Shown piece by piece: positions 25,930-34,408 of a DNA stretch of 64,000 nucleotides. Location of the stretch: positions 3,162,001-3,226,000 of the forward strand of contig CP051152.1 in the NCBI GenBank assembly GCA_003970805.2. The letters are read 5' to 3'. The stretch comes from Undibacterium piscinae (lineage in GTDB: Bacteria; Pseudomonadota; Gammaproteobacteria; Burkholderiales; Burkholderiaceae_D). Numbering within the stretch: the first letter of the stretch is position 1; every line of letters starts with the position of its first letter. The notes under the pieces were generated by a model. That model was not told the origin of the DNA and ran no database searches. It saw only the letters and a list, made by a program, of their open reading frames with translations. Position numbers and translations under genes: made by a program.

Positions 25930-26871
25930 TTAGCCATCCGCGTTGATGCGTGAAATCAGGGTAGTCAGCACGACTTCGGCATCGTTGTTCTCTACCTGGC
26001 AAGTCCCGGCGTTTTCATGTCCGCCGCCACCGTATTCCAGCATCAAGGGTCCGATATTGGTTTTTGAGCTGCGGTTGAGTATGGATTTTCCGGTAGCAAA
26101 TACGGTGTTTTGATTCTTCAATCCCCACAATACGTGGATGGAGATATTGGTGTCAGGGAATAACGCGTAGATCAGGAAACGGTTACCGGCGTAGATGATC
26201 TCTTCCTTGCGCAAATCGAGCACAACCAGGTTTTTATGCACGGTAGCGCAGCGCAATATCTGTTCCTTGCATTTTGCCTCGTGCTCGAAATATAGGTCTA
26301 CCCTTTCCTTGACATCAGGAATTTGCATGATCTCGTCTATGCCGTGATTCTTGCAAAATTCGATCAGATCCATCATCAGGTTGTAGTTGGAAATCCGAAA
26401 TTCGCGGAAACGACCCAGGCCGGTTCTGGCATCCATCAGGAAATTCAAGAGGTCCCAGCGCTGCGGATGCAATACCTCATCGCGGTTGAATTGAGCCGAG
26501 TCACCTTTGTCGACCGCCGCCATCATCTCGTCCCAGGAAGCGGGAAAAGCCTTGAGACCACCGTAATAGTTATATACGACTCTGGCAGCTGATGGTACGT
26601 CGGGTTGTATCACATGGTTTTTGCGTTCGCCGCTATTGCGCAGGGTCTCAGACAGATGGTGATCGAAGGCCAGATGCACGCCCTCCACATAGGGCAGATT
26701 GGTTGATATGTCATTTTCGGTGACGGTGATCTTGCCATCCTGCATATCTTTAGGATGCACGAACTGTATTTCATCGATGAGATTGAGGTGCTTGAGCAAC
26801 ACCGCGCAGACTAAACCATCAAAATCGCTGCGTGTGATGAGTCGGAATTTTTTTGCATTTGCTGACATCAT
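25930..26871 (-). CDS. DHH-family phosphoesterase (exopolyphosphatase/nanoRNase-like)
   Basis: 313 residues. DHH signatures: RSDFDGLVCAVLL (first metal motif), AFDHHLSET (DHH motif), DKGDSAQ and a C-terminal DHHA1 glycine-rich GGGGHENAGT. These Mn-dependent enzymes cleave short oligonucleotides, cyclic dinucleotides or polyphosphate; which one applies here is not decidable. No signal peptide, so cytoplasmic. Monocistronic. Confidence 0.85.
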   Translation of the reverse strand: MMSANAKKFRLITRSDFDGLVCAVLLKHLNLIDEIQFVHPKDMQDGKITVTENDISTNLPYVEGVHLAFDHHLSETLRNSGERKNHVIQPDVPSAARVVYNYYGGLKAFPASWDEMMAAVDKGDSAQFNRDEVLHPQRWDLLNFLMDARTGLGRFREFRISNYNLMMDLIEFCKNHGIDEIMQIPDVKERVDLYFEHEAKCKEQILRCATVHKNLVVLDLRKEEIIYAGNRFLIYALFPDTNISIHVLWGLKNQNTVFATGKSILNRSSKTNIGPLMLEYGGGGHENAGTCQVENNDAEVVLTTLISRINADG

Positions 26872-27176
26872 TGCTCCCGTGTAATTGATGATACTTGTTA
26901 AACGATAGAGATGCTCGGCAGGCTTCTATGCATTTTATTTTTCTTGCTGCCTTGCCAAAACTCACTGTAGCCATTTTTTTGCCGAATGTCCATGAGTGTG
27001 TGTAGCTGTCTGCCAATGGAAGGGCCAGGATAAATTTTCCGTGACGCCAGTCAATTGACGCGCACTGTAAGGTAGGGACGGATTCGAATTCCAATATGCA
27101 AAATAGCAATGTTAAAATGCAATGAAAATTCTGGGGTGTGTGTTTAAATGTCGTCAGTCATGAATAGAAAGAGAAA
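26872..27176. other. 305-bp divergent intergenic region
   Basis: Lies between the DHH gene and pldA. It holds a short palindrome (GTCAATTGAC, about 27050-27059) and a purine-rich ribosome binding site (AAAGAGAAA) before pldA. No gene seen. Confidence 0.4.
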
Positions 27177-28034
27177 ATGAAGAACTTACTTTGTAGCGCA
27201 GGCTTATTCTTACTCGTGACTCAGGCGATGGCGCTTGAGAGCGACTGTAAAAAACTGCTCAATGACAGCGAACGATTGGCTTGTTATGACCTCGCCAACG
27301 GACGTAGTGCTCCTGAAGTAGCCGCGGCATTACCTGCTGCTGTGGCTGGCCAGGCCTCTGTAGCCGAGGCGGAAAAGCAGGCGCAATACGAAAAAATTCG
27401 TAAAGAGCGGATCGGCTCAAATATGGTCGACCGCTGGGAGCTCGATTCGGGCAAGTCAACCGGCAGTTTCCTGCCGCGCGCGTATAAGCCTATGTATGTG
27501 CTGCCGATTACCTATACTACTGACATCAATAACAATCCTAGTTCGCCCGCGCCCAATCATACTGCAACCAATATCGGGTCTATTTTGAATCCGCTGGAAG
27601 CAAAATTTCAGATTAGCCTGAAAGCCAAACTGTGGGAAAATCCTTTGGGGCTCGATGCCAATCTGTGGGCGGGTTACACCCAATCTTCGCGTTGGCAGGT
27701 GTATACGCCAGAGTTGTCGCGGCCGTTCCGCGAAACTAATTACGAGCCGGAAGTGATGGCGGTGTTTCATACGCCTTATGAAATTTTTGGTTGGCAAGGC
27801 CGGATCGCAGGATTGAGCCTGACCCATCAATCGAATGGCAGAGCGCAACCGCTGTCGCGTAGCTGGAACCGCGTGATAGGTGAAATCGGCATGGAGAAAG
27901 GCGACTGGAGTTTGAGCCCAGCATCCGGGTATCGAGAATTACCGTGGCGAAATTCTGTTGACCCGTGCCATTGGAAATCATGTCGTCACTTTGCGTGGCC
28001 GTCATAGCCTCAAACCGGCATGCGGCGAGGCATC
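27177..28034 (+). pseudogene. pldA: Outer-membrane phospholipase A (PldA), internally deleted and 3'-truncated
   Basis: The N-terminus has a signal peptide (cleavage near AMA-LE) and the mature part matches OMPLA: FLPRAYKPMYVLPITY, PLEAKFQISLKAKLW, the catalytic HQSNGRAQPLSRSWNR (His, Ser and a downstream Asn) and MEKGDWSL. After about 27920 the frame is wrong; in the +1 frame the family reappears as GIENYRGEILLTRAIGNHVVTLRG with roughly 20 residues missing in between. The similarity ends at about HSLK (28014), where sequence of a convergent Ser/Thr kinase begins; the last ~80 residues of OMPLA are gone. Non-functional as a barrel. Confidence 0.8.
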
Positions 28035-28699
28035 GTCGCCAGGTGATACAGCAAGACACCGAGAGAAAACAAATCGCTGCGCGGTTCATTGCGTACGCCC
28101 AGCACCTGTTCCGGTGAGATATAGGGGCCGGTTCCCATCGGCAGGCGGAACTCTTCGTCCAGCAGATCCGGTAATTTGTCATGCCGCGATAAACCAAAAT
28201 CGATCAGTACGGCATTGCCGTCCGGGCGAAACATGATGTTGCTGGGCTTGATGTCGAGATGGATTACGTGCTGGCGGTGCAGGTCTTGCAGCGCATGGGC
28301 GATCTTGATGCCTGTGCTGACCACTTCCGCCACCGGCAGCGGGGAGGCATCGAAACGGCTGCGCAGGGACGTACCGGCGATCTGTTCCATCACGATATAC
28401 GCCTGGGCGTCAAAATCGCCGGCGCCAAAATAACGCGGAACATGCGTGCCCTTGAGTTTGGGCATGATCATTTGCTCAACTTCAAACGCCACGATCGCCG
28501 TCGGATCTTCGCTGGAGAACAGCAAAGGCACTTTCATGATTAAAGGCGGAATCGCCGCTTCGCCTTCTTTTTGGTGGCGGTTCCTTAAATCGGTGACGCT
28601 CCACAAGGCAGCCATACCGCCGGTATGTAATTTCTCTTCCAACCGGTAACCGTCAAACTCCATGCCTGCTTGCAGGCTGTGATGCTTGCCTTGGCTCAT
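28010..28699 (-). CDS. Serine/threonine protein kinase, C-terminally truncated
   Basis: A Hanks-type kinase: the P-loop (LHTGGMAALWSV), the VAIK-like lysine (IMKVP), HLDIKPSN as catalytic loop (HLD in place of HRD), DFGLS and SPEQ in the activation segment, and DLFSLGVLLYHLA in helix F. The sequence then stops at ATMPRRMPV, missing the usual C-lobe helices after LYHLATG-PF, because the DNA switches to the pldA remnant. The start at 28699 follows the phosphoesterase stop by one base, so the two are one operon. It probably folds poorly; treated as a broken gene end. Confidence 0.8.
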   Translation of the reverse strand: MSQGKHHSLQAGMEFDGYRLEEKLHTGGMAALWSVTDLRNRHQKEGEAAIPPLIMKVPLLFSSEDPTAIVAFEVEQMIMPKLKGTHVPRYFGAGDFDAQAYIVMEQIAGTSLRSRFDASPLPVAEVVSTGIKIAHALQDLHRQHVIHLDIKPSNIMFRPDGNAVLIDFGLSRHDKLPDLLDEEFRLPMGTGPYISPEQVLGVRNEPRSDLFSLGVLLYHLATMPRRMPV

Positions 28700-28700
28700 C

Positions 28701-29444
28701 TTAATTTCCCGTGATTAGACGTTGTCCCAGACTTGCGGGCAAGCCGCAGGTGATGATTTTGGCGGAGGCGGTTTCGGCATCGTAGGGGATGCGGTAATAG
28801 GTCAGTTCCAGCGTCACGGTATCAAAGGTGGCGTAGCAGGCGGCGGGATTGCCGTCGCGCGGTTGCCCTACCGAGCCGGGGATCACCAGCCAGCGTCTTT
28901 GCTTGCTGAGAGGGATGCTGTTTTCCGGAGCAGGCAAAAATTCACCGGTCTTGCCAGTGAGTGTCATGTGATACAGGGTAGGCATGTGGACATGGCCGCA
29001 GAACGTGATGTGCGCCTTGGTGGCGTGCATGCTGCGGGTGGCCTCCATGGTGCCTTCTACGTATTCCCATTTTTCCGGGGCCCAGGCATTGGCGTGTACC
29101 AACAGCATGTCCTGCACTTCAATCCGGTATGGCAGATTGCGGATGAATGCTAGATGCTCTTCATTGAGTTGTGAGCGGGTCCATTCGACCACCTGAAAGG
29201 CGATAGGATTCATCCCTTTACGGTCTTCCTGTATCAGCGCGATGTCATGGTTACCCATCAGCACATAGGCGCCGCGGCTGGCGTAATCCATCACGGTGTC
29301 GAGTACCCAGGCCGGATCAGCGCCATAGCCGACCAGATCACCGAGGAAAGCGTATTGGCTGACGTTTTGCTCTTGCGCATGCGCCAGGCAGGCACTCACG
29401 GCTTCGCGGTTGGCATGTAGGTCAGTTAGCAAAGCGATGAGCAT
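28701..29444 (-). CDS. Metallophosphoesterase (calcineurin-like)
   Basis: 247 residues with all metallophosphatase motifs: TDLHAN (D-x-H), FLGDLVGYG (GDxxxxG), MGNHD (GNHD) and FCGHVHMP (GHxH). Close relatives hydrolyse phosphoproteins or diadenosine polyphosphates. It is directly upstream of the kinase with essentially no gap, so a kinase-phosphatase pair acting on common substrates is a reasonable inference. Confidence 0.88.
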   Translation of the reverse strand: MLIALLTDLHANREAVSACLAHAQEQNVSQYAFLGDLVGYGADPAWVLDTVMDYASRGAYVLMGNHDIALIQEDRKGMNPIAFQVVEWTRSQLNEEHLAFIRNLPYRIEVQDMLLVHANAWAPEKWEYVEGTMEATRSMHATKAHITFCGHVHMPTLYHMTLTGKTGEFLPAPENSIPLSKQRRWLVIPGSVGQPRDGNPAACYATFDTVTLELTYYRIPYDAETASAKIITCGLPASLGQRLITGN

Positions 29445-29541
29445 AGTGGGATCAGGTAAGTAAATAAACAGGTGGGCCGGAAAATACGGCAGATCGATTG
29501 AGTGTAGACCGCGAAACTAACGGCAGGCTTACAAGTTCAGC

Positions 29542-30249
29542 CTAAAGTCCGGCAGCATATTCCTGATAGCCACGTGCTCTTAGGGCGCAGGCCGGGCAAG
29601 TGCCGCAGCCATGGCCCCAGTCATGCAGGGTGCCGCGTTCGCCCAGATAGCAGGTATGGGTGTCGGCACGGATCAGATCGACTAACTTGGTGCCGCCGAG
29701 TCGCTCGGCCAGTTGCCAGGTTTCGGCCTTATTGATCCACATCAGCGGCGTTTCCAGTTTCAGGCGGGTTGCCATGCCCAGATTGAGCGCTACCTGTAAT
29801 GCCTTCATGCTGTCGTCACGGCAATCGGGGTAGCCGGAAAAATCAGTTTCACACATGCCACCAACCAGCACGTTGATGCCGCGCCGGTATGCCAGCGTGG
29901 CCGCTACCATCATGAACATCAGGTTCCGACCCGGCACAAAGGTGTTGGGCAGGCCGTTTTCCTGCATGGTGATTTCTATGTCTTCGGTCATCGCGGTGTG
30001 CGATAGCTGTGAGATCAGGCCGAGATCTATCATGTGATCTTCGCCGAGACGGTCTTTCCAGTCGCTGGAAAAGCCGCGCATTTTTTCCAGCAGGCTGGGA
30101 CGCATGCTCAATTCTATGGAATGGCGCTGGCCGTAATCGTAGCCTATGGTTTCTACGCGTTGATAGCGTGCCAATGCCCATGCCAGACATGTGGTGGAAT
30201 CTTGGCCGCCGCTAAACAAAACCAGGGCGCTGTCGTTGGATCTAGTCAT
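29542..30249 (-). CDS. queC: 7-cyano-7-deazaguanine synthase
   Basis: 235 residues. QueC converts 7-carboxy-7-deazaguanine to preQ0 with ATP and ammonia in queuosine synthesis. The PP-loop SGGQDSTTC lies near the N-terminus, [11 protein letters not shown] and VPGRNLMFM follow, and the zinc site is the C-terminal CYLGER...[15 protein letters not shown] set of cysteines. Length is normal. No other que genes are adjacent. Confidence 0.94.
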   Translation of the reverse strand: MTRSNDSALVLFSGGQDSTTCLAWALARYQRVETIGYDYGQRHSIELSMRPSLLEKMRGFSSDWKDRLGEDHMIDLGLISQLSHTAMTEDIEITMQENGLPNTFVPGRNLMFMMVAATLAYRRGINVLVGGMCETDFSGYPDCRDDSMKALQVALNLGMATRLKLETPLMWINKAETWQLAERLGGTKLVDLIRADTHTCYLGERGTLHDWGHGCGTCPACALRARGYQEYAAGL

Positions 30250-30319
30250 TTAATATGTGCTCTCAGATACTGGGAATGAGTATAAGTATTATTTTCTATC
30301 TTCGGCAATAAACACAAGC

Positions 30320-30339
30320 GTTATCAGAACATTGATAAC
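30320..30339. promoter_or_regulatory. Palindrome upstream of queC
   Basis: GTTATCA-GAACAT-TGATAAC, a 7-bp perfect inverted repeat with a 6-base spacer about 70 bases upstream of the queC start; operator-like, regulator unknown. Confidence 0.4.
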
Positions 30340-30512
30340 GATACTCCCCTTCCTCCTATGTTGGTGATGGTATGGGAAGTGAGGTGTTTGATGCTGGGTT
30401 GAGAGCATGGTAAGCCATTCTGCGATCGTCTGAGCGAGTTTTTGTCGTCAGGCTAAAGTTCTGGCGCCACCTCACAATACAGGGGGATGATAAGTTTCAT
30501 AGGAACTAATTA

Positions 30513-30526
30513 TTGATGCATATCAA
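30513..30526. promoter_or_regulatory. FNR/ANR-type box upstream of sorAB
   Basis: TTGAT-GCAT-ATCAA is a perfect match to the FNR consensus TTGAT-N4-ATCAA. A TATCAC element at 30550-30555 could be the -10, putting the box near -42, the usual class II activator position. It is 134 bases before the sorA start. Confidence 0.65.
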
Positions 30527-30659
30527 TATACTGGGCATAATTCAAACGGTATCACCGATTATTACCAATTGATTCACGAACGATCAATGATCTTGCACGG
30601 GTGGTTTTAAGTCATCCTTAAAATCCTATTGAATCGCGATAATTTATAACGAGACGAAA

Positions 30660-31913
30660 ATGACTAAGCACAATCGCATTTCCTCAGAGCCAACGCTTGG
30701 CAATCCTTCCCGCCGCCATCTTCTTACCGGTAGTGCCGTGGCACTGGCTGCGGGTGGACTGGCGGGATTAAGCAGGACAACATTCGCCGGAGAGGTCGAG
30801 CCTGCTGCCAAAGCTGTCGCAGGAAAACCTTTGCCAGCCTATGTGGCATGGAAAGATCCTGCATCCATGATAGTACACACTTCCAGTACGCTGGAAACCA
30901 AACGCAGCGCTTTCGGCACCAGTGTGATCACACCAGCTGAGCAGCTGTATATCCGGAATAATTTACCGGCTCCGGATGCCTCCATCATTGCCGACCGTGA
31001 TGCCTGGGAAGTGCGTATCGAGGGTGTGGCAAAACCAAGCACACTGAGCCTGAAGCAGCTCAAGGGCATAGGGCTGGAAACCACCGCCATGGTTTTGCAG
31101 TGTTCCGGCAATGGTCGTGGTTTGTTTCCTACCAAAGCCAGCGGCACCGCATGGGCAGTCGGCGCGGCCGGGTGTGTGGTGTGGAGCGGTGTACCGGTGC
31201 GTGATCTGGTGGCGGCCTTGGGTGGCGTCACCGATGGCATGGTATATATGACAGGCAGCGGCGGCGAGAAAATTCCGGAAGGACTGGACCCGAAAAGCGT
31301 CATGGTAGAGCGTTCGGTACCGCTCAAAGCCATGGGCGATGCCCTGCTGGCATGGGAAATGAACGGCGCGCCGATACCGCTGGCACATGGCGGTCCGCTG
31401 CGTTTGATCGTGCCTGGCTATACCGGCGTCAACAATATTAAGTACATCAAGCGATTGGCATTTACGCTGGAACAGACCGATGCGGCGATCCAGAAGACCG
31501 GCTATCGCCTGTCGCCACCTGGCCAGAAGGGCGATCCTAGCCAGCCTTCCGTGTGGGAGATGGCAGCCAAGTCCTGGATTAATTCCCCGGCGCCGGAAGC
31601 TGGTGTGGTAGCGGCTGGCCAGACTCTGATCAAGGGTGTTGCCTTTGGTGGTGTCAATGCGGTGAAGGGGGTGGAGGTTTCGATAGATGGCGGCGAGTCC
31701 TGGCAGGCGGCAAAATTTGTCGGCCCTGATCTTGGCCGTTATGCCTGGCGCCAGTTCGTACTGAGCGTGAAACTCGCGCCCGGTAGCTACACGATTGCCA
31801 GCCGTGTGACAGATGTCCTGGGTAATCAGCAAGCTGAACGCAGCGTGGAAAATACCGGCGGCTATAACAATGCCAGTTGGCGCGATCATGCGCTGAAAAT
31901 TACCGTCGCTTAA
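30660..31913 (+). CDS. sorA: Sulfite dehydrogenase molybdopterin subunit (SorA/SoxC-like)
   Basis: 417 residues. A Tat signal (PSRRHLLTGSAVALAAGG) indicates export in folded form. The molybdenum-ligand cysteine is C148 in VLQCSGNGRG, followed by the family's GAAGCVVWSGVPVRDL, and HGGPLRLIVPGYTGVNNIKY and the dimerisation domain (VSIDGGESWQ, RYAWRQFVL) complete the sulfite oxidase fold. The enzyme oxidises sulfite to sulfate and passes electrons to cytochrome c. A cytochrome c gene follows after 10 bases, as in sorAB. SoxC-type homologues are closely similar, but no sox genes are near. Confidence 0.87.
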   Translation: MTKHNRISSEPTLGNPSRRHLLTGSAVALAAGGLAGLSRTTFAGEVEPAAKAVAGKPLPAYVAWKDPASMIVHTSSTLETKRSAFGTSVITPAEQLYIRNNLPAPDASIIADRDAWEVRIEGVAKPSTLSLKQLKGIGLETTAMVLQCSGNGRGLFPTKASGTAWAVGAAGCVVWSGVPVRDLVAALGGVTDGMVYMTGSGGEKIPEGLDPKSVMVERSVPLKAMGDALLAWEMNGAPIPLAHGGPLRLIVPGYTGVNNIKYIKRLAFTLEQTDAAIQKTGYRLSPPGQKGDPSQPSVWEMAAKSWINSPAPEAGVVAAGQTLIKGVAFGGVNAVKGVEVSIDGGESWQAAKFVGPDLGRYAWRQFVLSVKLAPGSYTIASRVTDVLGNQQAERSVENTGGYNNASWRDHALKITVA

Positions 31914-31923
31914 GGAAAATACG

Positions 31924-32262
31924 ATGAGTATGATATTCAAAAACATAGGAAAAGCGGCCTTGCTGGCGGCGATGACGGGCGTGTTGGGTAATGTTGTCAT
32001 GGCGCAGGATGCACAGCAAATCGCTGCCGGCAAAAAATTGTTTACCCAGACCGCGGTACCGGCCTGTGCCGTTTGCCATACCTTGAAGCATGCTGGTGCT
32101 GAGGGGGAGGTTGGCCCGATTCTTGACGAACTCAAGCCTGATGCAGCCAGAGTTGAAAAAGCCATCCGTAATGGCATAGGCCTGATGCCAGCGTTTACGA
32201 CGCTGACTGAAGAGCAAGTCAAGTTGCTGGCAAAATATGTCTCTGGCGTGGCTGGCAAGTAG
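31924..32262 (+). CDS. sorB: Monohaem cytochrome c subunit of sulfite dehydrogenase
   Basis: 112 residues with a signal peptide (cleavage near VMA-QD), a single CAVCH haem-binding motif and a distal Met (GLMPAF). It accepts electrons from the SorA subunit in the periplasm. Cotranscribed with sorA, followed by a strong terminator. Confidence 0.85.
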   Translation: MSMIFKNIGKAALLAAMTGVLGNVVMAQDAQQIAAGKKLFTQTAVPACAVCHTLKHAGAEGEVGPILDELKPDAARVEKAIRNGIGLMPAFTTLTEEQVKLLAKYVSGVAGK

Positions 32263-32297
32263 GCTGCCGCTCACCTAGAACCAGAGGGAATGAAAAA

Positions 32298-32341
32298 CGG
32301 GGTTATGGGGCTATCTAAGTCCCATAACCCCGGTTTTTTTA
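32298..32341 (+). terminator. Strong terminator after sorAB
   Basis: CGGGGTTATGGG (32298-32309) pairs perfectly with 32321-32332, followed by a run of T (32334-32341). Confidence 0.9.
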
Positions 32342-32360
32342 TCTCTTGATGTTGCGAGCG

Positions 32361-33518
32361 TTATTTTGTCGCGAGCGGTAAGGATTTCTCGCGCCATTCC
32401 GGCATGCCATTGCGATACCAATAGATTTTCTTGACACCTTTGGCTTTTGCCGCGATCGAAGCCTTGTAAGATTTCCAGCACTCCGGACCATTGCAATAAA
32501 AAATCAACGCTTTTTCCAGCGGCAGGTTTGATAGTGCCGAGAAATCATCCATCGTTGCATCATATTCGCGATCTTTCAGGCTTTTTTCCAGATAAGGCGC
32601 ATGAATCGCCGCGATGATGTGTTCCTGTTCATATTCCTTGGCACTGCGGGTGTCGACAGCTACTGCACCGTCCGTCAGTAATTTGGCGACCTGCTCGGCT
32701 GTCACCTTGGTAACGCCGGGAATGCTATCGGGCGTCAGTATCCCTAAAGAGGCGATGTAGCGGTATTGCTCTTCATCGGCGCTATTGGTGGTTTGCAGTT
32801 TGCCAAATCCGCTGGAGTCCGGGGAAGCTATCCATTTCAGCAGTTTTTTTCTATCACTGTCGGCCATGTTCTTGCGCACCATTACGGCGACACCGGACGG
32901 CACCGAGCGTGTCGCTTTAAGTATTCTGGCGATATCCGGATTTTTTTTCATCCAGATTTTCGCCTCTTCCTGCTCGGCTATCGTTACGTCCGCCAGATTG
33001 GCGGAAAGCGCCAGTAAGCCGGCACCGCTGGTCTTACCAAATGAGGTTTTTTGAAATGATTTCATGCTCAGGCCATCTTCTGCCAGTAAGCCTTTGGCCA
33101 GATAGGTACGGGCTGAATCTTGCTGCGGCAGGTAGAGACGTTTGCCCTTCATTTGCTCGGCGCGTTCAATTTCCTTACGCACTATCAGTACAAATTGGGT
33201 ATTTTGTTTGTTGCGCGCCAATAAGTCATAGCTATGGCTGATCGCCGACGCGGTTGCGTGCGGTGGGACGATCAGGATATCGTTTTCCTGGGTACGTGAG
33301 GCGCGCATCACTTCGGTCAGATCGGTCGTTTGTTTCAACACTACCTGTGATCCTAGTGCCGCAGTCAGTGATGGCGTCGGTGATGCGGCAAGAGCTTGCG
33401 GCTTACTTTCATCTGCCGGGTCATTGCCTATCAATACTTTAATTTGGGCGTGGCTATGCAAGGGTAAGGCAAAGGCTAGTGCCAGGCTAAATAGCCGGAA
33501 ATTTTGAGATATGCTCAT
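32361..33518 (-). CDS. PhnD-like binding domain fused to a rhodanese domain, periplasmic
   Basis: 385 residues. A signal peptide (cleavage near SHA-QI) precedes a PhnD/periplasmic-binding-like domain (about 26-250; NDILIVPPHATASA, KGKRLYLPQQDS) and a C-terminal rhodanese domain (about 270-385; VDTRSAKEYEQEHIIAAIHAPY, FYCNGPECWKSYKAS with the active-site Cys, RNGMPEW). Rhodaneses move sulfane sulfur or act as redox switches. Beside sorAB, a role in sulfur compound handling is possible but unproven. The start has only a weak ribosome binding site. Confidence 0.82.
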   Translation of the reverse strand: MSISQNFRLFSLALAFALPLHSHAQIKVLIGNDPADESKPQALAASPTPSLTAALGSQVVLKQTTDLTEVMRASRTQENDILIVPPHATASAISHSYDLLARNKQNTQFVLIVRKEIERAEQMKGKRLYLPQQDSARTYLAKGLLAEDGLSMKSFQKTSFGKTSGAGLLALSANLADVTIAEQEEAKIWMKKNPDIARILKATRSVPSGVAVMVRKNMADSDRKKLLKWIASPDSSGFGKLQTTNSADEEQYRYIASLGILTPDSIPGVTKVTAEQVAKLLTDGAVAVDTRSAKEYEQEHIIAAIHAPYLEKSLKDREYDATMDDFSALSNLPLEKALIFYCNGPECWKSYKASIAAKAKGVKKIYWYRNGMPEWREKSLPLATK

Positions 33519-33662
33519 AATCGCTGAATCAATCAGTATGGGAGTGAGAAAAAATATCGTTGCAAAGTGTCGGTGAAATTTCTGCGGGATTGATGATAAT
33601 GGAATTAATCATCCGGGAGAGCATATTATAAATATATTTACAACTTATCTTCCGGGAAATAT

Positions 33663-34407
33663 TTACTTCGTCATGCTGCTGATGGTTTGATCGACGGTGT
33701 CACCATCGGCATCGGTGAATTTCAGACGTACCGGATACCATTCCAGTTTGGGTGCCAGCCAGATTTCCAGCTGCTGGTCTTTCGAGTCCGGTGGCGGTGC
33801 CTTGATGATGTGGAACGTAGAAAATTCACCGAGTGCAGTAGTCAGTGTCGTTACACCGCTTACCTTAAATGACCATGGTTCGGCATCGCGCCTGCCGGCG
33901 ACAAACATTTTCCATTCGCTGCCGACTTTAAACTTGTCGCCGGCCGCTCGCGCCAGCGCGACCAGTTGCCAGGTGGCGCTGCTGCGGTCTTGTTCACCGC
34001 CCTTGATAGGGTAAGTGACGCTCGCTTCGGTAAACCGTATCAGATGGGCGGCTCTGTCAAAGCTGGTGGTAGTGGCTGGTTTTCCGAAGCGTTTTTCTAC
34101 ATATTTATCCGGTGCCACACCGAATTCGTCTATGTTGCCAAAACTATTGGCCTCTAGAATTTTTTCCGAACAGCATGACCCGCGTTTCGGTCAGCAGCGT
34201 ATAGCCGGGCTTGCTTTTTTGTTCGCCTACTTGCCATTTGACGAGCGCCTCACCGCTGACGGACAGACCTTTCTGACTGGCCTTGATGGAATATAACAAA
34301 TCCACCGAAGGAGGGATGTTGAAGCTATTATCGGCTCGCGCGACCAAGCTCAGCGCCATGCCGCTTATCAGAGCCAGAGGGGGGAGCCAGTATTTTATAG
34401 CGCGCAT
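33663..34407 (-). pseudogene. DUF3108 protein, frameshifted
   Basis: Two ORFs form one protein. The 5' part (34407-34144) has a signal peptide and PPSVDLLYSIKASQKG; the 3' part (34118-33663) has the DUF3108 core (QLEIWLAPKLEWYPVRLKF). Removing one base from the T6 run at 34160-34165 joins them through LFGKILEANSFGNIDEFGVAPDKY, exactly as in the intact neighbouring DUF3108 gene (GSIGQFGIAPEL). It starts immediately after that neighbour's stop, so the two form an operon. Either pseudogene or homopolymer sequencing error. Confidence 0.85.
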
Positions 34408-34408
34408 T

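Larger units (their letters stand above)
30250..30659. other. 410-bp divergent regulatory region (queC / sorAB)
   Basis: Contains a GTTATCA-N6-TGATAAC palindrome (30320-30339), nearer queC, and the FNR-type box at 30513-30526, nearer sorA. No gene seen. The ribosome binding site of sorA is weak (GAGACG). Confidence 0.5.

Noticed and set aside
30963..32258. Long open frame (431 codons) antisense to sorA/sorB
   Set aside because: It is the reverse frame of two clear genes with Tat signal, haem motif and conserved active site; its product has no family features.
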